Assembly: GCA_028554755.1 (NCBI GenBank)
Contig: JAPTOF010000001.1
Location: 40,567,501-40,631,500 of the forward strand
DNA length: 64,000 bases
DNA from: Cordia subcordata
Lineage: Eukaryota > Streptophyta > Magnoliopsida > Boraginales > Cordiaceae
Direction of reading: 5' to 3'
In this document: one piece after another, positions 47,933-59,662 of the stretch
Position numbering within the stretch: position 1 is the first letter of the stretch
Layout: each line of letters starts with the position of its first letter
Position numbers and translations under genes: made by a program
The notes under the pieces: generated by a model
The model's database searches: none
What the model was told of the DNA's origin: nothing
What the model saw: only the letters and a program-made list of their open reading frames with translations

Positions 47933-48030
47933 ATATGTTGTGTATTGTCGGCAGAAAAGGCTCAAATTTTTTCCTTTTTTTCTCTTCTGGTTGGTTGATG
48001 AGGTGACTAACAAGAGTGTATGGGTTGCAG

Positions 48031-48040
48031 TTTATATAGT
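48031..48040 (-). promoter_or_regulatory. TATA box of CASPL B
   Basis: ACTATATAAA, 99 bases upstream of the ATG. CASPL C has the same motif at the equivalent place. Confidence 0.7.
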
Positions 48041-49008
48041 GATCTTTTGAACTGAAATTGGTGACTGATTCTTGCGAACACATTGATTTGTTCAACCTGA
48101 AAATTGTATATTTTAATTGCTAGCAAAACAATTGACTACACATGTTTTACCTCGCAAAACAAAAAAAAAATAATGACTACACATGCTTTAGATATTATGT
48201 AGACTGTAGTGGTCGGGCCTTAGAACCCAGTCTTCGGCGGTAAATTTCGGGTGAAAGGACCAGGCCCATAATTTAATCATCAAGTAAGTTAGAGTGAGTT
48301 CGAACCCAATTACAAAATCACATCCAAACTCAACTGTTATTGTTGGGACAAAGGACAATTAGCTACGTATTAATGTGTTCAGAGAGATATTTGGGGTACG
48401 CATAGGTTCGGATATACTCCCATATTGCTGATGGTTCAATTCTCAGCTCAACTCATACATCTTTCCGGTAAAGATTTTACACTGAAAGATTACCAGTTTG
48501 TGGTTCCCCTAGTCATCTTTCGGGTAAAGATCATGAGTTTTTGTTATTTACGAGATTTAGGCGCCGAGCTTTTAGCAACAGAGTTTTTAAAGTATTGTTA
48601 AATAAAAATTGTTAATTGTTTGACTTGATATTTTAGGAGTTGAGCTTTTACTGTTTTGAAGGCAATATTGAAATTTTAAAATTATGAAGTAATATTTTTT
48701 GGGAAAAAAAATTTCTGATATAATGTAAAAATAGTTTTTGAATTGTCCCAGCTTTTGAAGACTGAACAGTGCTTTTTGTGAGTCCAAAAGCTGAAGCTGA
48801 CCTATTTGGCCCATTTTTAAAAAAAATTTTACATAAAAACCAAAGCTGAAAAAGTTGAAAAACTAGAAGCACCAAATTACAGCTTCTCAAAAAAAGTTTT
48901 TGAAAAGCTATTCAAAAATTATTTTTTTTCTTTTTTTCCTCAAAAATACTATTCTATATTTTTGAAAGTCAAATATTAATATTAAAATAATTGAAAGCTC
49001 AAATCTTA

Positions 49009-49216
49009 GGGCCCGTTTGGATTGGTTTTTTGAAAAGTGTTTTTTTTAACAGCTTTTGAAAAACACCTTTTAAAAAAAGCTGTATTTGAGCTTTTTTTTT
49101 TTTTTTCAGAGTTTTAGCTTTTTTAGAAACTAAATCAAATAGTTATTGCAAATTTAATATAACTTTTTCAGGGAAAAAAGTGTTTTTTCTTGAAAAAAAT
49201 CAATCCAAACAAGCCT
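49009..49216. mobile_element. Tourist-like MITE, copy 6
   Basis: The best-preserved copy: GGGCCCGTTTGGATTGG on the left, TCAATCCAAACAAGCCT on the right, TTA on both sides (49006-49008, 49217-49219). It may be nested in an older TE-like stretch at about 48560-49460. No equivalent is seen in unit 2. Confidence 0.8.
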
Positions 49217-49585
49217 TTAAATAAAAGGCCAAATAATTAACTATTTTTATTCAACAACACTTTTACCTAAAGCTCTATAGCTCAACAGATGAAATTTAAC
49301 AACTAGGCCAAACAGAGTTTCATTTTGAGCTTCTAGTTTTCTAATTTTTTTAAGCTTTAGCTTTAAAGTAAAAGCACTTTTAAAAATTTGCCAAACAAAT
49401 TAATTTTAGCTCCTAAACTCACAAAAGATGTTTTCAAGTTTCTAAAAACTGGACTAAACAAACTCTTATAATCTACACTCTCATATTTTTAGTCTAATGA
49501 ATTTTGATTTTTAAATTACTAACCCTACTAATAACCGAATTGTGGGAGAGATACTTTTCTATTCCTCTTGAATTCCATATTCATA

Positions 49586-49806
49586 GGGTCCATTTGGATC
49601 AATTTTTTTTAAAGTACTTTTTAATAATTTTAAAAGTGCTTTTTTTAAAAGCTAAAAATTTTAATGGTTGAGGGTTTTTTTTTTTAAAATTTTAACTTTT
49701 ATGAAAGTCAAGTCAAATAATTATTACAAAAATAAAATATTTCTTTTTTTTTTTAAAAAAAAAAGAGTACATTTTTTTTTTTTGAAAAAGCCTATCCAGT
49801 CAGGCT
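49586..49806. mobile_element. Tourist-like MITE, copy 7
   Basis: GGGTCCATTTGGATC on the left, CCTATCCAGTCAGGCTC on the right; no exact flanking duplication remains. Confidence 0.6.
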
Positions 49807-52800
49807 CTAGGAAACTGATAGTTGTCGTGATCTCAAAGTAGTTGACTATATGCATGATTAGTTAGTTTAATTACAAGGACAGAAGCAACCAATTTAGGAT
49901 ATATCACTTTCTTTTTCTGTTCAAATTTGATGATATTTTCTCATTTATTATTTTAAGGCTCGAAGGATTCTTTATACAAACATGCTATGTATGCATACAT
50001 ATATAATATATGCACATCATTATATTATATATATCTTGAGTTGACATCTCTCCTTTGGAGGATTTATTATGTAAACTATTTAAATATAAATGTGAACGTA
50101 CAAGACATTTCAATCAGTGTGATTGTTCCACTACTTACGTGAATTCACTTTTTCTTTAAAAAAAAAGTTTAAAATGCTTCATTTATTGACTTTAACTATA
50201 AATTAAACTAATCCTACAAGGCTTGACAAAAAAAAAGAGGGAAAGACCAACAATAGGATATTTTTGTCTGAACATAATGAACTATATATGCATATTCTTT
50301 TCTCCATATGTATCTTTTAAGTGTAAATTATCTCCTTTGACTATCAAGTGCGAAATAGCTAAATTAAGGGAATTAATTAATTTTAAAGAAAAAAGCAGGA
50401 TTCATCTATGCATGCAATTGTAGAATATCTCTTCCATTATGAAAACAACTTGTCTGATATTATTAGTCAACTATCAAGCGACGTCCTAAGGGAGACTAAA
50501 CTATTAAAAATTATGTGCACAGCATGGTTATGAAAATCCACGAGAAGCGACAGGGCATATTGTATGTGCCGATGGTCGTCATTATGAAAAGGGTATGTAG
50601 AGTGTTGCCCCAGAAAACACTTCACCCCTTCACTCGATTTAATTGATCAATCTAAATGGACTGAATTTGCAAGATCTATATATATCATTATTTTCACTAT
50701 GAAAAATTTTTGAATTTGAGACGAAAATTTTTTGTCTTAAACTTAGAAAATTTTGTCTCAAAAATGGAAATTTTTAGTCTTAAAAACTCTCGTCTCAAAT
50801 TTGTATTAATTTATTAAAAAATTTAATCTAAAGTTTTCATCTCAAATCTGTCTAATTTCCATATCAAATTTACCAATTTCTAGTAGTGTTTAAATGAATT
50901 TATATATAGATTGAATACTTGAATTAGTGTATAAGATATATACTAGAATTTGTAAAGAAAATATCATTATCTGTTGATGAATTTGTAGATCGAATAGTAC
51001 CTAATTTGTAAAGAAGATATCATTAACGAATTTGTAGTTGAGATTCTTAAATGTTAAATAAATTTGTAGATTGAACACCAGATTTTGTGAATGATTTGAT
51101 ATTATTATTAATTTACAGATTGGATAATTGTAAGCATAGTTAAGATACTTTAATATTTAGATGAGATTATTGATCCTCGCAAAGAAAGGGAGAGAATCGA
51201 CATCATATAATTAAATACATTCAAAATTTGCCTTTCTACTCTTGTTTACAGAGAAAATTCAACTCTCGATTTTTCGTACTTTTCAATCTTTTGCCATGAA
51301 GCCAATAATTGTCCACGTCGGTGGACACCTCACGAAGATATTTTATCTCCACCATGAACAGTTTGTTCCAAATCTTGCGTTTATTTGTTGAATAATCATA
51401 TAAGTTAATGTTGCCCTTCCGTGATCCTTGCCGACTCATTCTTTAGCCAACTCATGCATATATTGAACAAGTCCATTATATATATATATGTATATGTATA
51501 TATATATATATGTATGTGTATGTATATGTATGTGTATGTATATGTATGTATGCACACCCCTTTTTAATCATTTCATTTTTGTTTGTACGTATTAAATCCT
51601 TTATATTAATAAAAACTTGCATAACGAGGATAAATTATATATCTACTTAGAATAGATTTCATGTTTATTTTCAAATGCCACATATCTTAATTCTATAAAA
51701 CTTTTAAGATAAAATTGAGTTAAAACGCAATAAGCATATATAATATTCATTTTATATTTCTTTTATTTTTCTGATCAAATCCTCTTTTATTTTATTTTTT
51801 CAATTTAAATTTCAATTACTACCAGTCTTTCATGAAAAACATGATTAATATTGAAAAACTTACAAAAATTAAATTTTACAAAATATGTTTATATTTTATC
51901 TTCACGTTAATTGTATATTAGTTTAATGCTTAGCTTGATGACTTCATTATCCTGCTGTATGTAATCAAGTACTCATTTCCTATTCAAAGACTTTTAATTT
52001 AAAGTTAGAACGTTGTTACATTGGAGGCCGTGAGGTTTAAAGAACCTTAATCTGCTAGAGCTCTAATTTGCATACTCGTATCAAGTGACACTGAAAATAA
52101 CGTAATATTTAGTATACTTTTATTAGACCTCTTTTATTCGAAGTTATTGCACTACGGGAATAATCATTCTTCTGTTTAAAGTTATTGCACCCACGAGATT
52201 AATCACTTTCTTCTTTGCTACTTTTGTTGTATAACATTATTATTGAAAAGTTACTACACCCGCGAGATTGATAATTTTCTTCTTTGTTACTTTTATTGTA
52301 TAACATTATTATTGAAGTTAACTGTTAAGAAAACAATTAAAATACAAAAAAAGAAAAACCCGTGACACCTCAGCCAATAAACAAAATTAAAAAAAATGAA
52401 GAAATAATTATGATATCATTATAAAAGTGTTAAATGAAAAAATATAAAGAACCACAAACACCACGGACAACTCTAACTTTACATCATAATTTAAGTGAAA
52501 ATATTTATCAGTTTGATTTAAGGCTTCATTGTCACATGTCATGCATGCTACCTAGATATGAATTATATCGCAGCGTCCTTGTCTCTGTAGGGAGGTAAAC
52601 TTTACTTCACAGTATATATATATCCAAGGTTTTTGTTACAAAAACATAGGTAAATTATACTTGAGGCCATTAAATTATTTATCTAGCTAGTCATATTTAA
52701 CATTGAACTATTTTTAATTTTAAAAACTCTCTATGTTTCAACAACTCGTTAAATATCCTGTATGATATAAAGAATATTATATAATATTGTTTAATTTTTA

Positions 52801-53853
52801 AAGTTACTGTGCGATATTCTTTTTAGTATAGAGGAATGCTGCTAATATTCCCCTATGTATGCTATCTTGTTAAGTAAAAAAGTATTAATCTTACCATGAC
52901 CCAGGTAGATTGTTCTGAATTGGTTAATTAAGGGTTTCAACTCTATATCTCCATTATTAATTGTTTGGAAGGGGTTAATTGAGGACTTCAACTTGATATC
53001 TCCATTAGGCTGGATCATTGACTATCTTGTGGACGATGCAGAAAACCTTCTCCTTAATATGAATGGTGTTAGAAACGCAAAGAAGATAACTGATTGATTA
53101 GGTAAAAATGTAAGATTGAAAATCCACCTGTCGAGCTCTTTGACATTCTCCGTCTGGTTCGTTGATTCCATAGGTGAAGGATGAGTTGTAAAGCTTGCTT
53201 TGTTTTATTAATTGAAACAAAAAAAAAAAAAAAAAAAGAAATCACAGGAGGTGAGGTAATTTTAACAAAGTACAAAGAAATAAAATGCAAAAAGAGAAGA
53301 AAAAAAGTGGACTATCTAACATTCCGTTTATCTAATCCCGATCTTTTTTTTCTTCAAATTTGTTGAGCTTAATGAAAAAGTATTTTGAGTCTTTTCGGAT
53401 TTGGATTTTTCTTTTTAACTTGTTATCATCTTTTTTTTTTTTGTGCTTTGATGCTGAAATTTTCTATATCATTAGTGACAAAACAAGCACGGATGAGCAT
53501 CTTGCAGTAGCAATTGCTGCCCAAGATCATAAAACGAATAAAACACTCGGTTTGACTACTTGATAATAACCACGTCTGCAATAATATTACTACAAGGATC
53601 GATTCCACTAATTTCTACGTTAATGTACCACAAACAGTCTCTTAACACTTTAAAATTTTTACATTGAGTGGACAATTGCACTTATACCACACTTATTGGA
53701 AGAGAAGCGTAGGTGTTAAGTAAGACGCGTACATATTAATTGCAACCTTGTGGTGTCTGGTCATGACTTTCTTTAATTTTTACTTTGAGTTAGAGTATTC
53801 TTAAATTACATTAGACTCGAGATCGATCCCTATCAGGTCGAATGGTCATGACT

Positions 53854-56485
53854 TTACTTGCTGTGAATCTTCTTAGACATTTCGATTACGGAGAGCAAAA
53901 CTAGCAGCAGTAGCACGATAGATGCGAATAAACATAATACAATTGAACTTCCTGCACGCCAGCAGAACTTGTCATATATGCCACACACCTTTGCCCACCC
54001 AATATGTGAGTTGCCTTTTAAACCTGTGTATGCTATCGACCCTGCTGCTCCAAGTGCTGCAGTTTCTATCCCAAATAATAGCTAGAAAAGAAAGAGAAGA
54101 AAAAAAGTTGAATTGGTACGAATATTTGTGGCAACGCAATGCATGCTACTTCTATCAAGTTTGGATGGTAGTGTAAGGATAGGAAAAGATTAGATCGAAT
54201 CTAGAATATATCATGGAGTTTGAAATATTTATTAGGGTTAATTTCTCTTATGGTCCTTGAGTTATGGCATTTGAGACATTTGGCCCTTAAACTATTAAAA
54301 TATGTCTTTTAGTCTCTGAACTACTAACTATTGGATAACATTAGTCTATTTAACAAATTCCATCCAAAGACTAACAAAAAATTGCACAAGGAAGGCATGT
54401 GTGCAGAAGTTCTAATTCCTTTCTTGTACCACGCCGTTAGTTTTTGGACGAGATTTGTTAAATGGACTAATGATGTCCAGTTGTTAATAGTTCAGAGATT
54501 AAAAGATACATTTTAATAGTTCAATAATCAAATTATCCCAAATACCATAATCTAAAACTATAAAGAGAATTACCTCTTTAATTAAATAGACTTTTTAAGT
54601 GTTAAAGATTGTTAATGCTACCAAAACTGCTGAAAAATGAAAGGTGTTGGAAGCTTACAATATCGAAAATCACGAGATGTGGCAGCAACCTCGTTGCGAT
54701 ATCAGACTTCAATTTCAAGAGGGCAGAAAGGGACATGATAGTGGTGATGATGCTGTAAAGGCCAGAAACAGAGAGTGCTACCACCATATATCTGCATCAC
54801 CATCAACTATTCTTTTGAGTGAATCATTAACTTATACTAACTCAAAAAGAAAAAAGAAAAATAAAAAGGAAAAGAATTATTGTAACACTTAATAGTTTGA
54901 AATTAATATATATATAGACACACACACACAAAGATCTCAAATTTGAAAAGCACCAATTGAGAGAACTAGCGTGCATCAGGATTTTCACATAGGCGCCGGT
55001 CTAGCTCCCGTTTTATTTTAGGATTTCTGGAAAATTGGGCGTTCTCCAAGTTTTTATAATTTGTCTATTCTCTTTTTTCTAGGCGTGATCCATCTTTATG
55101 CTCTTACGACTTGGATTGTCTCTCATCTTTTATTTTCTCCCATCACGTGAGAGAGAAGAAAAGAGCCAGATTTATCATCGCCAGTGGAAACTTGTCTTAA
55201 TCATCTTTAAAAATAACATTAAGGATTGGATTTGCTTTTTTCAATTACAATAGTTTTTCTTTTCTTTTTTGAAAAAACCACATCATTTTTGTAATAATTA
55301 AATAATTAACTTGACTTCCAAAAAAAATTGAAACTCTAAAAAAAGCTCAAATTTAACTTTTTTTAAAAAATAAAAAATTTTAACTTTTTCTACAAAAAAT
55401 ATTCTTTTAAAAAACAAAGGAGATATGCATATTTCTTTCTCAAGAGGAATGCATCAACAAAACTGCCTCAGCCTATCATGGAAGGATGTTAGCAAAATCA
55501 AAAATCTTTTATGCCTGGCCATATATACCAACTTGGTAATGTAAATTCTCTCCCTTTGATAGGCCATCCAGGATTCAAACCAGAATTGGTTTCGAGAGCG
55601 TTCCTCTTAGTTCTTGGCTCAATTGAATTGTAAAGTATAAGTGATGAGATCCTTTACTATTTTACGAATTTGCTAAACTAATCTCTTATTTGCCTTTGGC
55701 CGATTTAACACGTAATTTTTCAAAAAAAGTAAATTTAAATGAGCCCTAATAATCTAACGTTTCCTCTTGACTACCCATGTTGCTATTATACAACCATCCC
55801 ATTGATCACTGGCCAAATTTTATGCGCTCATTGACAACCCTAAGGCCATGCAATTATATCTCAAGAGTAGTATTACAAATGAGCCCTATTGCACACGTAG
55901 CCAACCGTATTATATTTTTGGAGGCTAAAATTAATTAGTGCGGACGTGTGAGGTTAACCCGATAAAATGATTTTGAATACAACACCAAACAAACTATTCA
56001 AGACTCTAAATTTACAACCTTTTACCCTAGTAAGCTAAATTAGCACAGGTTTGTACTATAAGAACGAAATATTATCTTACTCTAAGCATTAATGTAAATC
56101 GCAAAATTTTTTTCGATAAAAAGGTGAAGAGGTGAAAGGGTTAACCATAAAGAAGTGACATGTAACAATACTCAAACGGTTAATGTATACTAAGATCATA
56201 TATAACTTACATCATAGCTGGTATATATCTAAATTTAGCGGAAGCAGATACGAAAATTGGGGTCTGCGTGTTGGGCAACAAAGCTGGAACAGTTTCAGTT
56301 TGGTTACTGTTGACGACAACCACCACAGCAACTAGTGATAAAGCAAAGAGTAACACTCTTAAACACACATCGCACACCCTAAAGAAGCTGCTTGAGTGTT
56401 GAGAGGTTCGTGGTGCTGCAAATGCTGCTTCATCAATTGGAGACACTTGTGGAACCACTCTATTATCAGAGTTAGCAGAAGCCAT
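53854..56485 (-). CDS. CASP-like membrane protein, CASPL1D type (CASPL C)
   Basis: Exons right to left: 56485-56211, 54791-54659 and 54081-53854; 636 nt, 211 residues. Exon 2 and exon 3 have exactly the lengths of CASPL B (133 and 228 nt), and exon 1 is three bases longer. TM1 is VCLRVLLFALSLVAVVVVV, TM2 [22 protein letters not shown]3 HLVIFDILLFG and TM4 SIVLCLFASIVLLLLVLLSV. The loop reads KVCGIYDKFCWRAGSS. Differences from CASPL B concentrate in the cytosolic N terminus and the last 20 residues (tail SKKIHSK). An in-frame Met lies upstream in the 5'UTR (56638), but the TATA box at 56577-56585 argues against it. No disabling change is seen, so both duplicates appear expressed-capable. Confidence 0.92.
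55222..55747. mobile_element. Tourist-like MITE, copy 8, interrupted, CASPL C intron 1
   Basis: Same insertion as copy 5 in CASPL B: left end AAGGATTGGATTTGC and right end AAATTTAAATGAGCCC, followed by TAATAATCTAACGTTTCCTC as in CASPL B. About 300 bp of unrelated sequence (roughly 55420-55722) splits it. That insert contains, on the minus strand, GGTTTGAATCC, which resembles a polymerase III B-box. Confidence 0.7.
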
Positions 56486-56576
56486 AGGGTTTATAGTATG
56501 CACAAAAGGCTCAAAATTTTGCCTTTTTTTTGGGGGGTTGGTTGATGAGGTGATTAGCAAGAGTGTGGGTTTGCAC

Positions 56577-56585
56577 TTTATATAG
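56577..56585 (-). promoter_or_regulatory. TATA box of CASPL C
   Basis: CTATATAAA about 92 bases upstream of the ATG, conserved with CASPL B. Confidence 0.7.
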
Positions 56586-57049
56586 TGAATTTTTGAAGTG
56601 AAATTGGTGACTGATTCGTGCGCCAAATTTGAACACATTGATTTTTAATTTGTTCAAGTTGAAAATTCTGTATCTTGATAGTGAAAGAATCGACTATACG
56701 TGTGTTAATAAGCTTGTGGAAAATTTTCGGAGGTTTGAATCTTCTCCCATATTATTAAGGGTTCGGTTCTTGGATCGTTTCATACATCTTTAGGGCAAAG
56801 GTTTTACACTGGACGATTATCAGTTACTGGTTCCCCTAGGCATCAAAAAGAAAAAATGCTTAGAGACATAAATCATGGATGAGTTTTTGTTATTTATGAG
56901 ATTTATAATTGATCTACACTTTTATTTTTAGTCTATAAGATTATTTTGTTGGGCACACTTAATCGTTGTATTTCTATTAAAAAGTTATTTTTCATAATTA
57001 AGAGACTTATTTAGAAATTTGTTCAAAACTCAGAGATTAAAATATCTTT

Positions 57050-57273
57050 ATTCCTTTTTTTTTTAATTAAAAACACTTTTCTTAACAACTTTTATAAAAA
57101 GTATTTTTTCATAAGCTAAAAAGTTCTGAGTTCTGAAAAAAGCTGTATAAGAGTTTTTTATAAAGTTTTAACTTTTTTTAAAGCAAAACCAAATAGTTAT
57201 TGCAAAGCAATATATATTTTTCAAATAAAAAAATATTTTTTTCCCTAAAAAACAAGCCAATCTAAATAGGCCC
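57050..57273. mobile_element. Tourist-like MITE, copy 9, left end lost
   Basis: Only the right end AGCCAATCTAAATAGGCCC and internal AAAAAGCTGTATAAGAG-type words identify it. Confidence 0.55.
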
Positions 57274-57307
57274 TAATTTTGATTTTTAAATTACTAAACC
57301 TATTAAG

Positions 57308-57928
57308 ACCAACTCCAACAGTCTTCCTACAATAGCGACTTTTATTATTGTAGAGAGTTATATAAAGAGTGAGGGCTCCAATAGTCACCCGTGATGCTCC
57401 GTACAACTGTAGGGTGCCCTATAAATTTTTTTTTTCAATTTGTCAAATCTAGCAAGTCAAAACATCATCCCGATCTTTATCTCTCTTAATTTCACACCAA
57501 CGATTAATTTGATTGTTATTGATTGTTGCTGATTACTAAAAAAATTGAAAATAATTTTAATTATATTTATAAATTTTATTAGTTTATATATTGATACCCT
57601 TATTAATGAATATTTTATTAATTTTAATTTTAATGTACTAATTTTATTGTAAAAATAAAATTTTAATATAGTCGCCAAGTTTCTTTCAAAAATTTATGAA
57701 AAAATACATATTCAAAATAAATAAGAAAATGCTAAAAATAAAATTAAATAGAAAGTGAAAAAAAATAAGAAAAGAATTATTTGAGTGAAAATAAAATAGA
57801 AGGTCCTTGAAAAAAATAAATAGAGAAATTATTGGGGTAAAATTAAAATAGAAAATCCTTAAATACAAAAAAGAAAGAAACTTATTTCTCACATATTAAA
57901 AGAACTAAGGAAGTTGCTGAATTTAGTC
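57308..57928. mobile_element. TIR element inserted in duplication unit 2
   Basis: The left end ACCAACTCCAACAGTCTTCC aligns, with a gap, to the inverse of the right end (GGAAGTTGCTGAATTTAGTC). The flanks ACTAAACCTATTA and TTTTGGGAGAGAGATAC are contiguous in unit 1 (near 49525-49555), which shows an insertion. The interior is very A/T-rich and non-coding. Confidence 0.6.
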
Positions 57929-58509
57929 TGTCCACCAAATTTTGGGAGAGAGATACTTTTCCTTTTGAAAGTCCTTTTCAATTCTCATGCCAAAGACTAT
58001 TCAATTCTGTCGTCAAAGTTGACGGTTGTCGTAATTCCAAAGCAGTTGACTAATAAGGCATTTGATTATAATTATTTGGTGTTAATTATTTAAATAATAA
58101 AAAATATATAAAATAATATTTTTTAAACACTTAAAATAAGCAAAATCAAACACCCTCTAGCAATAGCAAGATCAACCAATATGGAACATCACTTTATTTT
58201 TCTCTTTGCAAATTTGATATCTGCTTATTTATTATTTTAAGAGACTCGAGGTGTTCTTTATATAAACCTGATATACGTCTACACATATAGATATACACAT
58301 TATTATCTTATATATATATCTTGAGTTGACAGCTCTCTTTAAGAAACTTATCTTGTAGGCTGTCTAAATATGTGAGCATAAATATGTGAGTTCACTTTCT
58401 TTTTAGTTTAAATGCTTCATTATTACTGAAGGGGAAAAAAAAAGGCTTCATTATTAACTTTAAGTTATAAATTAATTAAATAGGTTATCCTGTGATGCTT
58501 AACGAAACA

Positions 58510-58548
<39 letters not shown>
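58510..58548. repeat. TA microsatellites of the right half
   Basis: A (TA)n tract lies here; others lie at 32053-32097, 44348-44379, 47622-47652 and 58869-58901. All are non-genic and likely length-variable. Confidence 0.85.
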
Positions 58549-58550
<2 letters not shown>

Positions 58551-58709
58551 ATTCTTATATAAATTATAAAAATTAATTATAAATAGTAAATTTAAAAATT
58601 AGTTATTTCTCTTGAATATCATATTTGGGACTATGCTAGTTATTATTAATTTACAAATTGGATACTTGGAATTAAGATATAGTTCGGATTTGTAGAGATG
58701 AGATAATTG

Positions 58710-58864
58710 GAGCTGGCAAAACGGGCCAGAACTTGTGGGTGAACCCATTTAACCCAAAAAAATATAGGGTTAGGATTTAGCATTTTGCAACCCGCTAGGC
58801 AAATTCCTCGGCCCGATCCGCGTAAAGGACGAATTGTGTGGGTTGGCCCACTGGTGTTTTCTTT

Positions 58865-58902
<38 letters not shown>

Positions 58903-59662
58903 CTTAAAAGTTGAAAACTCTACATAGCTTTAGTCTTTTATTCTGATCATAGTAGCCATCAAGTCCATCGCCTGTCATCTTCAAACTCAAAAAAATAAAA
59001 ATAAAAGTAAAACAAAAACAAAAAAGGATTAAACAACAGCCATCGACCATCACCATCTCATCTTACCTCTCAACTAATCGGAGTTTGGAGCACGAGCGAC
59101 GACCATTGGTTGACGCAGGCGCAAAGAGGCGAGGCGAAGCGCAGCCGAGCACCTTTGTTTATCTCTTAGATCTGAAAATGCTTTATGAAAAATTGAGAAT
59201 CTGGGTGCATGTTCTGTGATTCACCACTTTTATTAAAATTTTTATGTTTTGATTTTGGATTTTATTAAATATCTTATGTTTTTATGTTTTGATAAGGTTT
59301 TTTCGATTTTTAAAGACTTAAACAATAAACTCATACATAAGTCAACACTAATGTGAATGTGATGAAGCCAAACTGAATTGGTGCTTATGCAGGTTTCTAA
59401 TCAAAATCTGACTACTTCATAGGTTTTTTTCATTTTATTTATTGTTAAATAAAATTAAAATATTAGAATATCTAGCAGGTAACGCGCAAAGTCGCGAACC
59501 CCGAGGAAATGGGTAAACCTGCAAAGTTGTGAGGAGGCAGGTGCGGATTAGGGATATAGCCGCCTGTGTAAACTCAACTCGACCCGACTTGACATGGGAA
59601 ACTGTATAACTCGCGCTAAATGGGTCAGCACGAACCATGGAAACCTGTTTGTCGTGTCTAGA
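58710..59662. mobile_element. hAT-like element inserted in duplication unit 2
   Basis: 953 bp. The left end reads GAGCTGGCAAAACGGGCC, and the right end, read inward, has TCTAGACACGACAAACAGG; G/C-rich subterminal blocks of GGGTTGGCCC / CGACCCGACTTG type are typical of hAT derivatives. The flanks GATAATTG (58702-58709) and GTTAATCG (59663-59670) agree at 6 of 8 positions. Unit 1 has the single empty site GATTATTG near 51165. It includes a (TA)n run at 58869-58901 and no transposase. Confidence 0.7.

Larger units (their letters stand above)
42580..51450. repeat. Tandem segmental duplication, unit 1 (with CASPL B)
   Basis: Collinear with unit 2 (52690-60020) through at least these anchors: 42590-42760 with 52710-52860; 43540-43660 with 53470-53580; CASPL B with CASPL C; the promoter block 48410-48560 with 56730-56900; 49490-49560 with 57285-57955; 49800-50100 with 58015-58390; and 51236-51430 with 59840-60005. 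Both genes keep the same orientation. Borders are approximate. Confidence 0.85.
47941..52689. other. Spacer between CASPL B and CASPL C, including the unit junction
   Basis: Contains the CASPL B promoter, two MITEs (49009, 49586), interspersed A/T-rich repeats and a TATG/TA-rich tract at 51478-51545. The unit 1/unit 2 junction lies between about 51450 and 52690; this stretch has no match in either unit that I can see. No gene is supported. Confidence 0.45.

Noticed and set aside
47933..48013. Upstream in-frame ATG for CASPL B at 48013
   Set aside because: It would leave under 20 bases from the TATA box, and the added residues are not conserved in CASPL C.
57457..57892. Minus-strand Ile/Phe/Leu-rich frames
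   Set aside because: They lie in the A/T-rich interior of the TIR element at 57308 and are compositional.
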